Source: Nitrososphaerota archaeon (GTDB lineage: Archaea; Thermoproteota; Nitrososphaeria; Nitrososphaerales; Gagatemarchaeaceae). From it: DNA of 64,000 bases. A program made the translations under genes and the position numbers. Below are positions 42,176 to 49,216 of this stretch, in pieces. The stretch's first letter is position 1. The number at the start of each line of letters is the position of its first letter. The notes beneath the pieces were generated by a model. It was given only the letters and a program-made list of their open reading frames with translations. It was not told the origin of the DNA and made no database searches. The DNA is taken from positions 1-64,000 of the forward strand of contig JAFMAI010000004.1 of assembly GCA_029785085.1 (NCBI GenBank), read 5' to 3'.

Positions 42176-43651
42176 TTGCAAGGGAACCCTGACTACGACG
42201 TCATCATAGCGGGCGGCGGGATGGCCGGCTTGATCACCGCGGCCTCCATAGGGCACCACTCAAAGGGGAAGGCGCAGATACTCGTCATAGACAGGAACAA
42301 GCAGGACGAGCCGGGCAAGAAGACCAACAACGGCTGGACCTGCGGCGACGCCACCAGCAAGCGTTCGTTGGACTATCTTGCGGAGCACATAGGGATCCGG
42401 TACGGCTCCCCTGAGCTCGAGCACCCCGTCAAAGGGGTCTATGTCTACTCCCCTGACCGGCAGACGAAGGTCCTCTTCGAAGGCGAGGGGTACCTCTTCA
42501 ACCGCAAACTTGCGCCGAGGAGGCAGGTCAGCGACGCCAGGAAGAACGGCGCAGAGCTCATGTTCGGGGCGACAGCCGAGCGACTGCTGGCAGATGACGG
42601 GAGGATCACAGGGGTCTCGGGGAGGAAGGCCGACGGGTCTGCTTTCACCCTGACTGCCAAGGTCGTCATCGACGCCACCGGCTCCTCCTCAACGCTGAGG
42701 CGTTTCATGCCAATACCTACGAAGATCGAAAAGGAGATCGATCCGGACGACGTGGTCGGGACGGGCAGGTACATCCTAGACTTCGAGCCCGCGGCCGACC
42801 AGCCCTCGTTCTTCTCCCCCGACTACTGCATCATACATCTCGACCAGTTCATCGCCCCGGCAGGGTACGCCTGGGTGTTCCCAAAGGGAAAGAAGAAGGT
42901 GAACATCGGTCTCGGGGTCTCACACTCGGGGCTCGCCAGGCGGAATAGGCGCTTCGGCCTCAACGACAACCTCCAGAGTCTCATCGACAAGTACCTCGCG
43001 GAGAACCCGGTCATCAAGAACTACGGACAGCCCTCAGACGACGCCAACTCAGGGAACACGAAGGGGAACTGGCAGGTCCCGGTGAGGCGCCACAACGACT
43101 GTATGGTGGCCAACGGGTTCGCCGTGGTGGGCGACGCCGCCTGGATGCCGCGGCCCATCGACGCCGGAGGGATCAGCCCGTCGATTTACGGAGGTACGAT
43201 ACTTGGGAAGGTGGTGGCCGAGGCCCTGGAGGCTGGGGACACCAGCGAGGCCGGCCTCTGGAAATATAACGTGGAGTACATGAACACCCACGGGTATCCC
43301 ATGGCGAGTTTCGAGGTCCTCAGGAGGTATCTTCAGACAGTCACCAACGACCAGATCAACTACGGTATGAAGCACTTCCTTTCGGAAGAGGACGTGACCG
43401 CAATCACCGAGAGGAAGCACCCTGCGTTCAACCAGGCGCGGTTCATGAACCCCGCCATGTGGTACCGTGTCATGGGGCAGCTTTCCCTGGCCAGAGGCCT
43501 GAGGTATACGGTGAAGAAGAGCGCGGTCCTCGTGGAGATAAACCTGGCCTACCCATCTGCCCCGCAGGGGTTCGAGGAGTGGCAGAAACGTCTCGGAGCA
43601 GAGCTCAGGGAGACCGTCGAGAGGTTCAAGCCCCTCGACATCGCGAACTAG
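42176..43651 (+). CDS. Geranylgeranyl reductase family flavoprotein (lipid saturation type)
   Basis: This FAD-dependent enzyme of 491 residues has YDVIIAGGGMAGLITAASIG at the N-terminus, the GGR-type cysteine motif NNGWTCGDATSKRSLDYLA, VVIDATGSSSTLRRFMP and YAWVFPKGKKKVNIGLGVS. FAVVGDAAWMPRPIDAGGIS is the second FAD-binding motif. It probably reduces double bonds of isoprenoid chains in membrane lipids or a quinone. It is likely the main archaeol-type reductase of the two in this window. The TTG start lies 31 bases after the TATA box shared with TrmB. The PNPOx-like gene follows after 26 bases. Confidence 0.86.
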   Translation: MQGNPDYDVIIAGGGMAGLITAASIGHHSKGKAQILVIDRNKQDEPGKKTNNGWTCGDATSKRSLDYLAEHIGIRYGSPELEHPVKGVYVYSPDRQTKVLFEGEGYLFNRKLAPRRQVSDARKNGAELMFGATAERLLADDGRITGVSGRKADGSAFTLTAKVVIDATGSSSTLRRFMPIPTKIEKEIDPDDVVGTGRYILDFEPAADQPSFFSPDYCIIHLDQFIAPAGYAWVFPKGKKKVNIGLGVSHSGLARRNRRFGLNDNLQSLIDKYLAENPVIKNYGQPSDDANSGNTKGNWQVPVRRHNDCMVANGFAVVGDAAWMPRPIDAGGISPSIYGGTILGKVVAEALEAGDTSEAGLWKYNVEYMNTHGYPMASFEVLRRYLQTVTNDQINYGMKHFLSEEDVTAITERKHPAFNQARFMNPAMWYRVMGQLSLARGLRYTVKKSAVLVEINLAYPSAPQGFEEWQKRLGAELRETVERFKPLDIAN

Positions 43652-43677
43652 ATAAGGGGGCAGGCAGACTGGCGCCC

Positions 43678-44076
43678 GTGGGCGTGCTCACCCCCCGGGT
43701 CAGGAAGTTCCTCGACGGAAAGCGGATTGGCAAGCTGGCCACAGTGATGGAAGACGGTTGGCCCCACGTCACCCCAATCTGGTACATGCGAGAGGGAGAC
43801 AGGCTGGTGATCAACACCACCACTACCAGGGTGAAGTACCGCAACGTGAAGCGCGACGGCAGGGTCTGCTTCTTGGTAGACGACGACTATCCCTATGTGG
43901 TCATCTTCGGGACTGCGAGAATCGCGGGGGAGCGGGACAGGATGAAGGACATCGAGAAGCTGGCCATCAGGTACACAGGCAAGGAGGCGGGTACCAAGGC
44001 AGCCAGGACGCGGTTTTGGAAGGAGCCCCGTGCGTCAATAGAGATAACCCCAGAGCGGGTGGTCGTGGAGCTCTAG
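43678..44076 (+). CDS. Pyridoxamine 5'-phosphate oxidase-like (split beta-barrel) protein
   Basis: This 132-residue split-barrel flavin or F420 protein contains VRKFLDGKRIGKLATVMEDG and WPHVTPIWYMREGDRLVINT, TTRVKYRNVKRDGRVCFLVD and YVVIFGTARIAGE. The family includes F420-dependent reductases and FMN-binding oxidases; the exact cofactor cannot be decided. The GTG at 43678 gives the usual N-terminus VGVLTPRVRKFL. It probably shares a transcript with the upstream reductase. Its stop codon and the stop of the convergent TetR gene touch with no gap. Confidence 0.8.
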   Translation: MGVLTPRVRKFLDGKRIGKLATVMEDGWPHVTPIWYMREGDRLVINTTTTRVKYRNVKRDGRVCFLVDDDYPYVVIFGTARIAGERDRMKDIEKLAIRYTGKEAGTKAARTRFWKEPRASIEITPERVVVEL

Positions 44077-44661
44077 TCACTTCATCGCGCGAAAGAAGAA
44101 GTCAGTCACGAACCTGGTGTACGCTTCCCTGTCGAGGCTCTTCGCGAAGTGGATGTGCTGGAAGATCACCCGGTTAAGCATCCCCAGCAGGCAGTCGACG
44201 GCTGAATCCGCGTCAGTCTTGCGGAAGAGCCCCTTGGCCATCGACCTCTCGACCATCGTGGTGGCGATCCCTTTGATTTTCTCCAGGTCCTCGGATACCC
44301 TCTCGGCGCTCTGCTTGTCGAGCGTCGCCGAGTCACGCATGTAGAGGCCCATGTCGAAGGTGTGCTCCGGGAATGTGGTCAGGTACGTCACAATGAACGA
44401 CTCCAGCCCGTCCCTGGGGTCGGCGGCCTTCGACGCCTGCGACAGCTTCCCGATGAAGCCCTGCATGGAAATCTGCCTACGGACCACCGCATCGAAGAGC
44501 CCCTTCTTGCTCCCGAAATAGTAGTAAATCACAGGGGCAGTGGTCTCGGCTTTCTTGCAGATGTCCCTGACTGAGACGTTGGCGAAACCTCTCGCCGCGA
44601 ACATGCGTGAAGCGGCTTGGAGTATCTTCTCCGCTGTCGCGGTGTGCTCCTCGGCCTGCAT
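44077..44661 (-). CDS. TetR-family transcriptional regulator
   Basis: The 194-residue protein has the TetR DNA-binding domain: AEKILQAASRMFAARGFANV, SVRDICKKAETTAPVIYYYF and GSKKGLFDAVVRRQ. Its ligand domain is all-helical and unspecific in sequence. TetR regulators are less common in archaea than in bacteria, so past transfer is possible. It may regulate the neighbouring reductase and PNPOx genes or itself. The gene lies convergent to the PNPOx-like gene and 50 bases upstream of the thermosome stop on the same strand, so it has its own promoter. Confidence 0.85.
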   Translation of the reverse strand: MQAEEHTATAEKILQAASRMFAARGFANVSVRDICKKAETTAPVIYYYFGSKKGLFDAVVRRQISMQGFIGKLSQASKAADPRDGLESFIVTYLTTFPEHTFDMGLYMRDSATLDKQSAERVSEDLEKIKGIATTMVERSMAKGLFRKTDADSAVDCLLGMLNRVIFQHIHFAKSLDREAYTRFVTDFFFRAMK

Positions 44662-44710
44662 CGTCTCCCGAATGACCAGGTTCGACTATTAAGGGTTGGC
44701 GAGGTTACGC

Positions 44711-46381
44711 CTAGTCGAAGTCGCCGCCTTCGCCGCCCATCCCTCCGGCACCGCCTGGGGGACCGGCAGGGGCCTTCGACTTCCCTGAGGCTATGACGTC
44801 GTCGATCCTCAGTATCATCGAAGCAGCCTCAGTGGCCGACCTGATGATCTGGACCTTGACCGCCAGAGGCTCGAAGACCTGGCGCTGGTACATGTCCTTG
44901 ATCTTTGCGTCTGCCGCTTCTATGCCGTACCACTTGCCGTTCTCGGTGGCGTGCTTGGCTCTGAACTCCACCTGCGCGTCGATCGGGTCCATCCCCGCGT
45001 TGAGCGCGAGGGCCAGTGGAATGGCTTCGAGGGCCTCGGCGAACTTCTGCGCGGCCAACTGCTCCCTTCCTGACAGCTTGTCAGCCCACTTCAGGACCTG
45101 CGAAGCGGCCTCCGCCTCGGCGGCGCCGCCGCCAGCCACGATGGCCGGCCTCTCGATGACGTCCTTCGTCACCATCAGCGCGTCGTGAAGGGACCTTTCG
45201 CCTTCGTCCACTATGCGTTGGGTGCCTCCTCTCACCAAGATGGTCACCGCCTTTGGGTTCTTCGCCTCTTCGATGAACACCCACTTGTCCTCCTCGACCT
45301 TCCTTTCCTCAACGTGGCCAGCGTGGCCCAGATCCGCAGCCGAGAGGTCTTCGAAGTTGTTCACCACCCTTCCGCCTGTGGCCTTCGCCAGCTTGGTCAT
45401 GTCCGACTCCTTCGCCCTCCTCACTGCCAGAATCCCTGCCTTGGAGAGGTAGTGCTGGGCGATGTCATCGATGCCCTTCTGGCAGACCACGACGTTGGCC
45501 CCCGCCGCTGCTACCTTGTCGACCATCCCCTTCAGCATCTTAGTCTCCTCGTCCAGGAACTTCTTCATCATGGTTGGGTCGTTGATGTTGAGCTTCGCAT
45601 CGAACTCGGTCTTCTCTATCTCGAAGGGTGCGCTCACCAGCGCGATCTTCGCCTTCTCGACCACCTTCGGCATCCCGGAATGGACTATCTCCTTGTCGAG
45701 GACGATTCCCTTTATCAGCCTGGTGTCTTTGAGTGATCCTCCTGGCTTCTTCTCTACTTTGATGTTGTCGATGTCGACGCGGTATCCCTTCTCGACCTTC
45801 TCTGCGACAGAGAGAGTGGCGTCAACCACCAGCTCGGCCAGGTCCTGCGCCTCCTTGGAGACCAGCTTGGTCTGCATGCTGGTCCGCGCGACCTTCGTGA
45901 GCCACTCCTTGTTGTCTGGAGTGACCTTCTCAGCGACTGCCTCGAGCGCCTCTATCGCCTTCCGCGACGCCTTCGAGTATCCGTCGACAATCACGGTAGG
46001 ATGGACGTCCTTGTCCAGGAGTTCTTCCGCCTTCTCAAGGAGCGCCCCAGCAAGCACGACAGCGGAGGTCGTGCCGTCGCCCACCTCGTTGTCGGTGGTC
46101 TTCGAGACCTCTACGAGCATCTTGGCGGCCGGATGCTGCACGTCTATCTCCTTGAGCATGGTCGCTCCGTCGTTGGTTATGGTGACGTCTCCCAGCGAAT
46201 CCACGAGCATCTTGTCCATGCCCCGTGGTCCTATGGATGTCCTCACAATCTCTGAGATCAGCTTGGCGGCGGCGATGTTGTTCCGCTGCGCGTCTCTTCC
46301 TCTGCTCTGGCTAGACCCCTCCTTAAGAATCAGGACGGGCTGCCCCGACTGGGTAACGGCTGGTATAGCGGTCGTTGACAT
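44711..46381 (-). CDS. thsA: Thermosome subunit (group II chaperonin)
   Basis: This 556-residue subunit forms the double-ring ATP-driven folding machine of archaea. Diagnostic sequences are TSIGPRGMDKMLVDSLGDVT, ITNDGATMLKEIDVQHPAAK, NEVGDGTTSAVVLAGALLEK with the nucleotide-binding GDGTT, and GGGAAEAEAASQVLKWAD. The flexible end GGAGGMGGEGGDFD is typical. I start at the ATG at 46381, whose TATA box (CTAATATACC, about 46410-46419) is 33 bases upstream; the ORF has another ATG at 46405 that lies upstream of the expected transcription start. A palindrome at 46395-46409 between the TATA box and the start may mediate heat-shock control. Confidence 0.96.
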   Translation of the reverse strand: MSTTAIPAVTQSGQPVLILKEGSSQSRGRDAQRNNIAAAKLISEIVRTSIGPRGMDKMLVDSLGDVTITNDGATMLKEIDVQHPAAKMLVEVSKTTDNEVGDGTTSAVVLAGALLEKAEELLDKDVHPTVIVDGYSKASRKAIEALEAVAEKVTPDNKEWLTKVARTSMQTKLVSKEAQDLAELVVDATLSVAEKVEKGYRVDIDNIKVEKKPGGSLKDTRLIKGIVLDKEIVHSGMPKVVEKAKIALVSAPFEIEKTEFDAKLNINDPTMMKKFLDEETKMLKGMVDKVAAAGANVVVCQKGIDDIAQHYLSKAGILAVRRAKESDMTKLAKATGGRVVNNFEDLSAADLGHAGHVEERKVEEDKWVFIEEAKNPKAVTILVRGGTQRIVDEGERSLHDALMVTKDVIERPAIVAGGGAAEAEAASQVLKWADKLSGREQLAAQKFAEALEAIPLALALNAGMDPIDAQVEFRAKHATENGKWYGIEAADAKIKDMYQRQVFEPLAVKVQIIRSATEAASMILRIDDVIASGKSKAPAGPPGGAGGMGGEGGDFD

Positions 46382-46394
46382 ATGGAATCTTGAG

Positions 46395-46419
46395 CCGGTA
46401 TACAACCGGTGGTATATTA
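46395..46419 (-). promoter_or_regulatory. Thermosome promoter with palindromic operator
   Basis: A TATA-like sequence (CTAATATACC on the minus strand, 46419-46410) is followed by the inverted repeat CCGGT-ATACA-ACCGG (46395-46409) just before the start site. A repressor bound there would stop initiation, as known for archaeal heat-shock genes; the regulator here is not identified. Confidence 0.55.
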
Positions 46420-46460
46420 GAATTACTTGAAGTGCTCCCTACTCGGAGAGGGTCCTCTGG

Positions 46461-46784
46461 CTATCTGCTTCGTGTGCGTCGTTTCGTCGGTCTGACGCCG
46501 GCACGCGCCACCTTCTCTATTGCCGTGGCGAGCCCGAAATCCCACGCGGTGACGCCTCCTGCGGAGTGGGTCTGAAGGGCCAGGGTGACTTTGGTGTATC
46601 GCAGGTGGATGTCCGGATGGTGCTCCTGCTCTTCGGCCACCCTCGCGACCTCTCCGATGAATGCGATGCCATCCATGAACTCCTCGAACTCGTAGGTCTT
46701 CGTGATGAATCTCCCTTCCTTCTTCCAGCCGTCGAGCCTTTTCAGCTCGGTGTCGACTTCGGACTTGTCCAGGCGCCTCGGCAC
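46461..46784 (-). CDS. Pterin-4a-carbinolamine dehydratase
   Basis: This 107-residue enzyme dehydrates 4a-hydroxytetrahydropterin during pterin recycling. EEQEHHPDIHLRYTKVTLAL followed by QTHSAGGVTAWDFGLATAIE is the family signature with its catalytic histidines. LKRLDGWKKEGRFITKTYEF is the usual N-terminal part. Archaeal homologues may serve molybdopterin or another pterin pathway, since no aromatic amino acid hydroxylase is visible here. The start is an ATG or GTG near 46784. Confidence 0.9.
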   Translation of the reverse strand: MPRRLDKSEVDTELKRLDGWKKEGRFITKTYEFEEFMDGIAFIGEVARVAEEQEHHPDIHLRYTKVTLALQTHSAGGVTAWDFGLATAIEKVARAGVRPTKRRTRSR

Positions 46785-46845
46785 GCGTGCCTATGGCCCG
46801 CCCATGGTCTTTAATTTAGCGAACCGGCAAGGTGATTTGACAACG

Positions 46846-46857
46846 TGCGTTAACGCA
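46846..46857. promoter_or_regulatory. 12-bp palindrome before the small membrane protein gene
   Basis: TGCGTTAACGCA is a perfect palindrome whose TTAA core lies about 31 bases before the TTG at 46883, where a TATA box would be expected. It could be the box itself, an operator over it, or both. Confidence 0.4.
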
Positions 46858-46882
46858 TCCTCCCTCGAACACACGTGCCGTA

Positions 46883-47203
46883 TTGCAGGACAAGAAGGTG
46901 CTACAAAGCGCTGCCGAGTCCCTCGTGCGAGTCGCAGAGACGAAGTCCGACGTAGCGGGGAAGACAGAAACGTCCGCCCTGGCCCGGCATGTGGAAGGGC
47001 TCACAAAGCCGAAGTCGCCTTCGTCGACGATGAAGAAAGCCGGGGTCGCGCTAATCGCCGCCCCAGATCCAGTGACGGGCGTGGCAGGGGTGGCGCTCCT
47101 CGCTTCGTCGTTCGCCCTCAAGAACAAAGAGCCCGCGAAGATCGCCGACATCGCGGCAGAGACCAGGAAGATTCTCCGCGAAATCCAGTCCTTTAGGATT
47201 TAA
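46883..47203 (+). CDS. Small protein of unknown function with a hydrophobic segment
   Basis: I do not recognise this 106-residue protein. A charged N-terminal half (QDKKVLQSAAESLVRVAETK) is followed by one or two hydrophobic segments (AGVALIAAPDPVTGVAGVAL, LASSFAL) and a basic C-terminus (AETRKILREIQSFRI). A membrane anchor is likely. The TTG start is 31 bases after the centre of a palindromic TTAA-containing box. The next two genes lie close behind on the same strand, so a three-gene cluster of unknowns is possible, although the following gene has its own TATA-like box. Confidence 0.6.
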   Translation: MQDKKVLQSAAESLVRVAETKSDVAGKTETSALARHVEGLTKPKSPSSTMKKAGVALIAAPDPVTGVAGVALLASSFALKNKEPAKIADIAAETRKILREIQSFRI

Positions 47204-47228
47204 GTAGCCGCGGCTCCCCGCGCCGCTG

Positions 47229-47522
47229 ATGGAGCTGAAGCCGTCGAAGGGGCTCAAGGTCAATGTCAACGCCCAGCGCGAAGCGATTTTCGGGGACGAG
47301 TCCGTCAATGTCCAGAAGGTAACCATAGGCAACGGCGCCAGGACAGGCGTCATGACCGGTCGGGCTCTCGTCGGGTTCTGCGAGGTCGAGATGAAGAAAC
47401 TCGATGGTGGCAACCACTGGTACCCCATCGAGGATCTTACGGGCGAGAACGGCGAGAAGATAGTGGAGGAAGAGATACCAGTTGAGCTCGACGAAGGCGA
47501 AGGGCCCGAAGAAGAATCCTAG
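47229..47522 (+). CDS. Unknown acidic protein (97 residues)
   Basis: Not recognised. The first 75 residues look like a compact beta-rich domain (LKPSKGLKVNVNAQREAIFG, NVQKVTIGNGARTGVMTGRA), and the last 25 are strongly acidic (EEEIPVELDEGEGPEEES). The ATG at 47229 lies 28 bases after a TTTAAGT box, as expected for a leaderless archaeal gene. It overlaps the next gene by 41 bases, so co-expression is likely. Confidence 0.6.
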   Translation: MELKPSKGLKVNVNAQREAIFGDESVNVQKVTIGNGARTGVMTGRALVGFCEVEMKKLDGGNHWYPIEDLTGENGEKIVEEEIPVELDEGEGPEEES

Positions 47523-47859
47523 CAGCGTGCCGGCTGCGGGCGGGGCCGAGCTGGTCTTCGTCATCGACGTGTCATCGTTTACCGAGAACGGCTTCGTGGG
47601 CGTCACGCCATACCAGGGGAAGAGGGTGAATCTGGAGTTCGACGACAAAGGCGAAGGGGTCTTTCTGACGCCTGAGATGGCGGCCCGCCTCCAGGTGCGC
47701 GAAGGCTCTAGGCTGACCCTGATGCTCGAGGACGGCTCGAGCGGAGCGGTGGAGTTGACGGTCGCCGGGGTGGGCAGCAAGTTGAGAATCTCCGACCCCA
47801 GAGCCTACTATGGCGTCGGGAGGGAGGGGGGCGCGGTCCTCAGGCTCAGGAGAGCCTAG
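47482..47859 (+). CDS. Unknown small protein (125 residues)
   Basis: No family recognised. It opens with a basic, flexible stretch (SSTKAKGPKKNPSSVPAAGG) and continues as an apparently beta-rich fold (AELVFVIDVSSFTENGFVGV, KGEGVFLTPEMAARLQVREG). The LTPEMAARLQVREG-SRLTLML region recalls small swapped-hairpin barrels, but the match is weak. The start may be a TTG at 47482 or slightly later. It ends three bases before the convergent nucleotidyltransferase-fold gene. Confidence 0.55.
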   Translation: MSSTKAKGPKKNPSSVPAAGGAELVFVIDVSSFTENGFVGVTPYQGKRVNLEFDDKGEGVFLTPEMAARLQVREGSRLTLMLEDGSSGAVELTVAGVGSKLRISDPRAYYGVGREGGAVLRLRRA

Positions 47860-47861
47860 AC

Positions 47862-48626
47862 TTACTTCAGCACCGCGTCGCCGTCGGAGTCAGGGAGGTC
47901 GTACCACTTGGTCCTCTCGCCTACCCTCGCCCGCATCTTCCATCCGAAACTCTTCGGGGCGGCTTCCATCATGGACATTAGCTTCCGGACCCGCGAGCGG
48001 ACCATGTCGCTCTCTTCTCCAGCCAACTCAGGCGCCCTGGCCATCACGGCCTCGAGGGTCTTCCAGAACGTCGTGTAGACGCCCCAATCCTTGGAACATA
48101 ATTCGGCTATCTCGTCCCCTCTGATGCCGTCCGGTCCAGACGTCACATCGAAGTCGCGGAAAGCTACTACCATGTCCTTGTACTCCTTGTCGGTCTTTTC
48201 CACGACCTGCAGCTTGGTCATCAGAAGCTGCGTGACAGGGAGGGTGTAAGTGCCAGCCAGGATGTTCTCCTTGAAGTTGAACTTGTGGCACATGACGAAC
48301 TCATCCAGGAAGAGGTCTACCCTCCTCTTGTTCGTCATGTCGTAGTAAATCAGCCTCTGTCCCATGTTCAGCTTGTTGAAGAGCTCCCGGGGCTTGTAGC
48401 CTAGGCCTTCCAGGATCTTCATTATCGCGCGGGAGTCCTCTCTCTTCCCCATCAGGTCGATATCCTTGTTCTCCCTGAAGTAGCGCGGGTCTCTGGAGCT
48501 TGCGCAGAGCTTCTTGAACGCAAGGCCTCCGAGGAGCCTGAGACGGACGCCCTTGGACTCTGCTTCGTCGATGATTTGCGTCGCCGCCTCCAGGGCGTCA
48601 GTCGGGAGCAAGACTAAACTCTCCAT
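47862..48626 (-). CDS. Nucleotidyltransferase-fold protein (AbiEii-like)
   Basis: This 254-residue protein shows the nucleotidyltransferase pattern. RLRLLGGLAFKKLCA gives the GG-x-A-like loop, NKDIDLMGK the first acidic pair, and RRVDLFLDEF the third acidic strand. The middle resembles MNT/AbiEii-type enzymes, used both in toxin-antitoxin or phage-defence systems and in unrelated roles. No antitoxin-like partner gene is adjacent on its strand, so I make no defence claim. The C-terminal helical part (SKDWGVYTTFWKTLEAVMAR) is not classified. Confidence 0.65.
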   Translation of the reverse strand: MESLVLLPTDALEAATQIIDEAESKGVRLRLLGGLAFKKLCASSRDPRYFRENKDIDLMGKREDSRAIMKILEGLGYKPRELFNKLNMGQRLIYYDMTNKRRVDLFLDEFVMCHKFNFKENILAGTYTLPVTQLLMTKLQVVEKTDKEYKDMVVAFRDFDVTSGPDGIRGDEIAELCSKDWGVYTTFWKTLEAVMARAPELAGEESDMVRSRVRKLMSMMEAAPKSFGWKMRARVGERTKWYDLPDSDGDAVLK

Positions 48627-48790
48627 GCAGGTGTCGAACAGGGGCCTTTCGGATTTAAGATGTCTTTTACATCATCATGTTGAACGCGACCAGAAATGGG
48701 AAGCCTCAGCAGGCGTCCAGGCTCAGCCAGGCCTCCCCGAAGGGGCTCCGAAGGGGAGCCCCGCGAAACCCGTCCCGTCTTCCCGGCCCC

Positions 48791-49099
48791 CTAGTCCTTC
48801 CTCTTGCGCGTACTCTCGAGGGTCCAGTGGGGTCTATCCCAGAGTTCTTCATAGCCCGCGGAGTCTCTGATCAGAATCCTTCCTCCGTCTGAGTCCAGCA
48901 GTTCCACGGCTGGGACCTGGGCCCTGAACCGCGCGTACTCCGGGTCGGTCATGCCGACGCTCTTCTTCTTCCCAATGGTCGCGTGCCAGTCGGCGCTCGT
49001 GCCATCCAGCGAGAAGTGGACCGACGTGGGGCCCGCCTGGAAGTAGAACCTCGCGTACCTTAGCCTTCTGGGAAGTTTGTGCTCGAGCATGAACTTCAT
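48791..49099 (-). CDS. Small protein of unknown function (102 residues)
   Basis: I do not recognise it. The start is the ATG at 49099, exactly 25 bases after a CTTATTG box on this strand. The residues encoded further upstream in the same frame (SGGIEPP) are the usual false translation of a tRNA-like T arm and should not be included. The protein is a mixed-charge soluble domain (KLPRRLRYARFYFQAGPTSV, then GRILIRDSAGYEELWDRPHW) with a basic end. It is divergent from nurA. Confidence 0.6.
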   Translation of the reverse strand: MKFMLEHKLPRRLRYARFYFQAGPTSVHFSLDGTSADWHATIGKKKSVGMTDPEYARFRAQVPAVELLDSDGGRILIRDSAGYEELWDRPHWTLESTRKRKD

Positions 49100-49123
49100 T
49101 GGCGGTTCGATTCCGCCACTCCC
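49100..49123 (+). other. Orphan tRNA T-arm-like sequence
   Basis: GGCGG (49100-49104), TTCGATT (49105-49111) and CCGCC (49112-49116) form a perfect T stem and loop with consensus TTCRANY, followed by ACTCCCA as if an acceptor strand. No matching 5' acceptor (TGGGAGT), D arm or anticodon arm exists within 100 bases on either side. It may be a tRNA 3' remnant such as an old attachment site, or a chance hairpin. Confidence 0.4.
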
Positions 49124-49216
49124 AATAAGGGTTGCCTCGTCACTTTCGCAGGCGGACTTTCTCTGTTCCCGGACCTCCTTCCAAAGTTTAAACTCCTTAC
49201 ACTCCACGCGGAGTCG

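Noticed and set aside
49053-49140. Complete or permuted tRNA around the orphan T arm
   Set aside because: No 5' acceptor strand, D arm or anticodon arm can be found either upstream or downstream in permuted order.
49079-49216. N-terminal extension of NurA from the GTG at 49079
   Set aside because: It translates the tRNA-like hairpin (WRFDSATPN) and would start upstream of the TATA box that fits the TTG at 49217.
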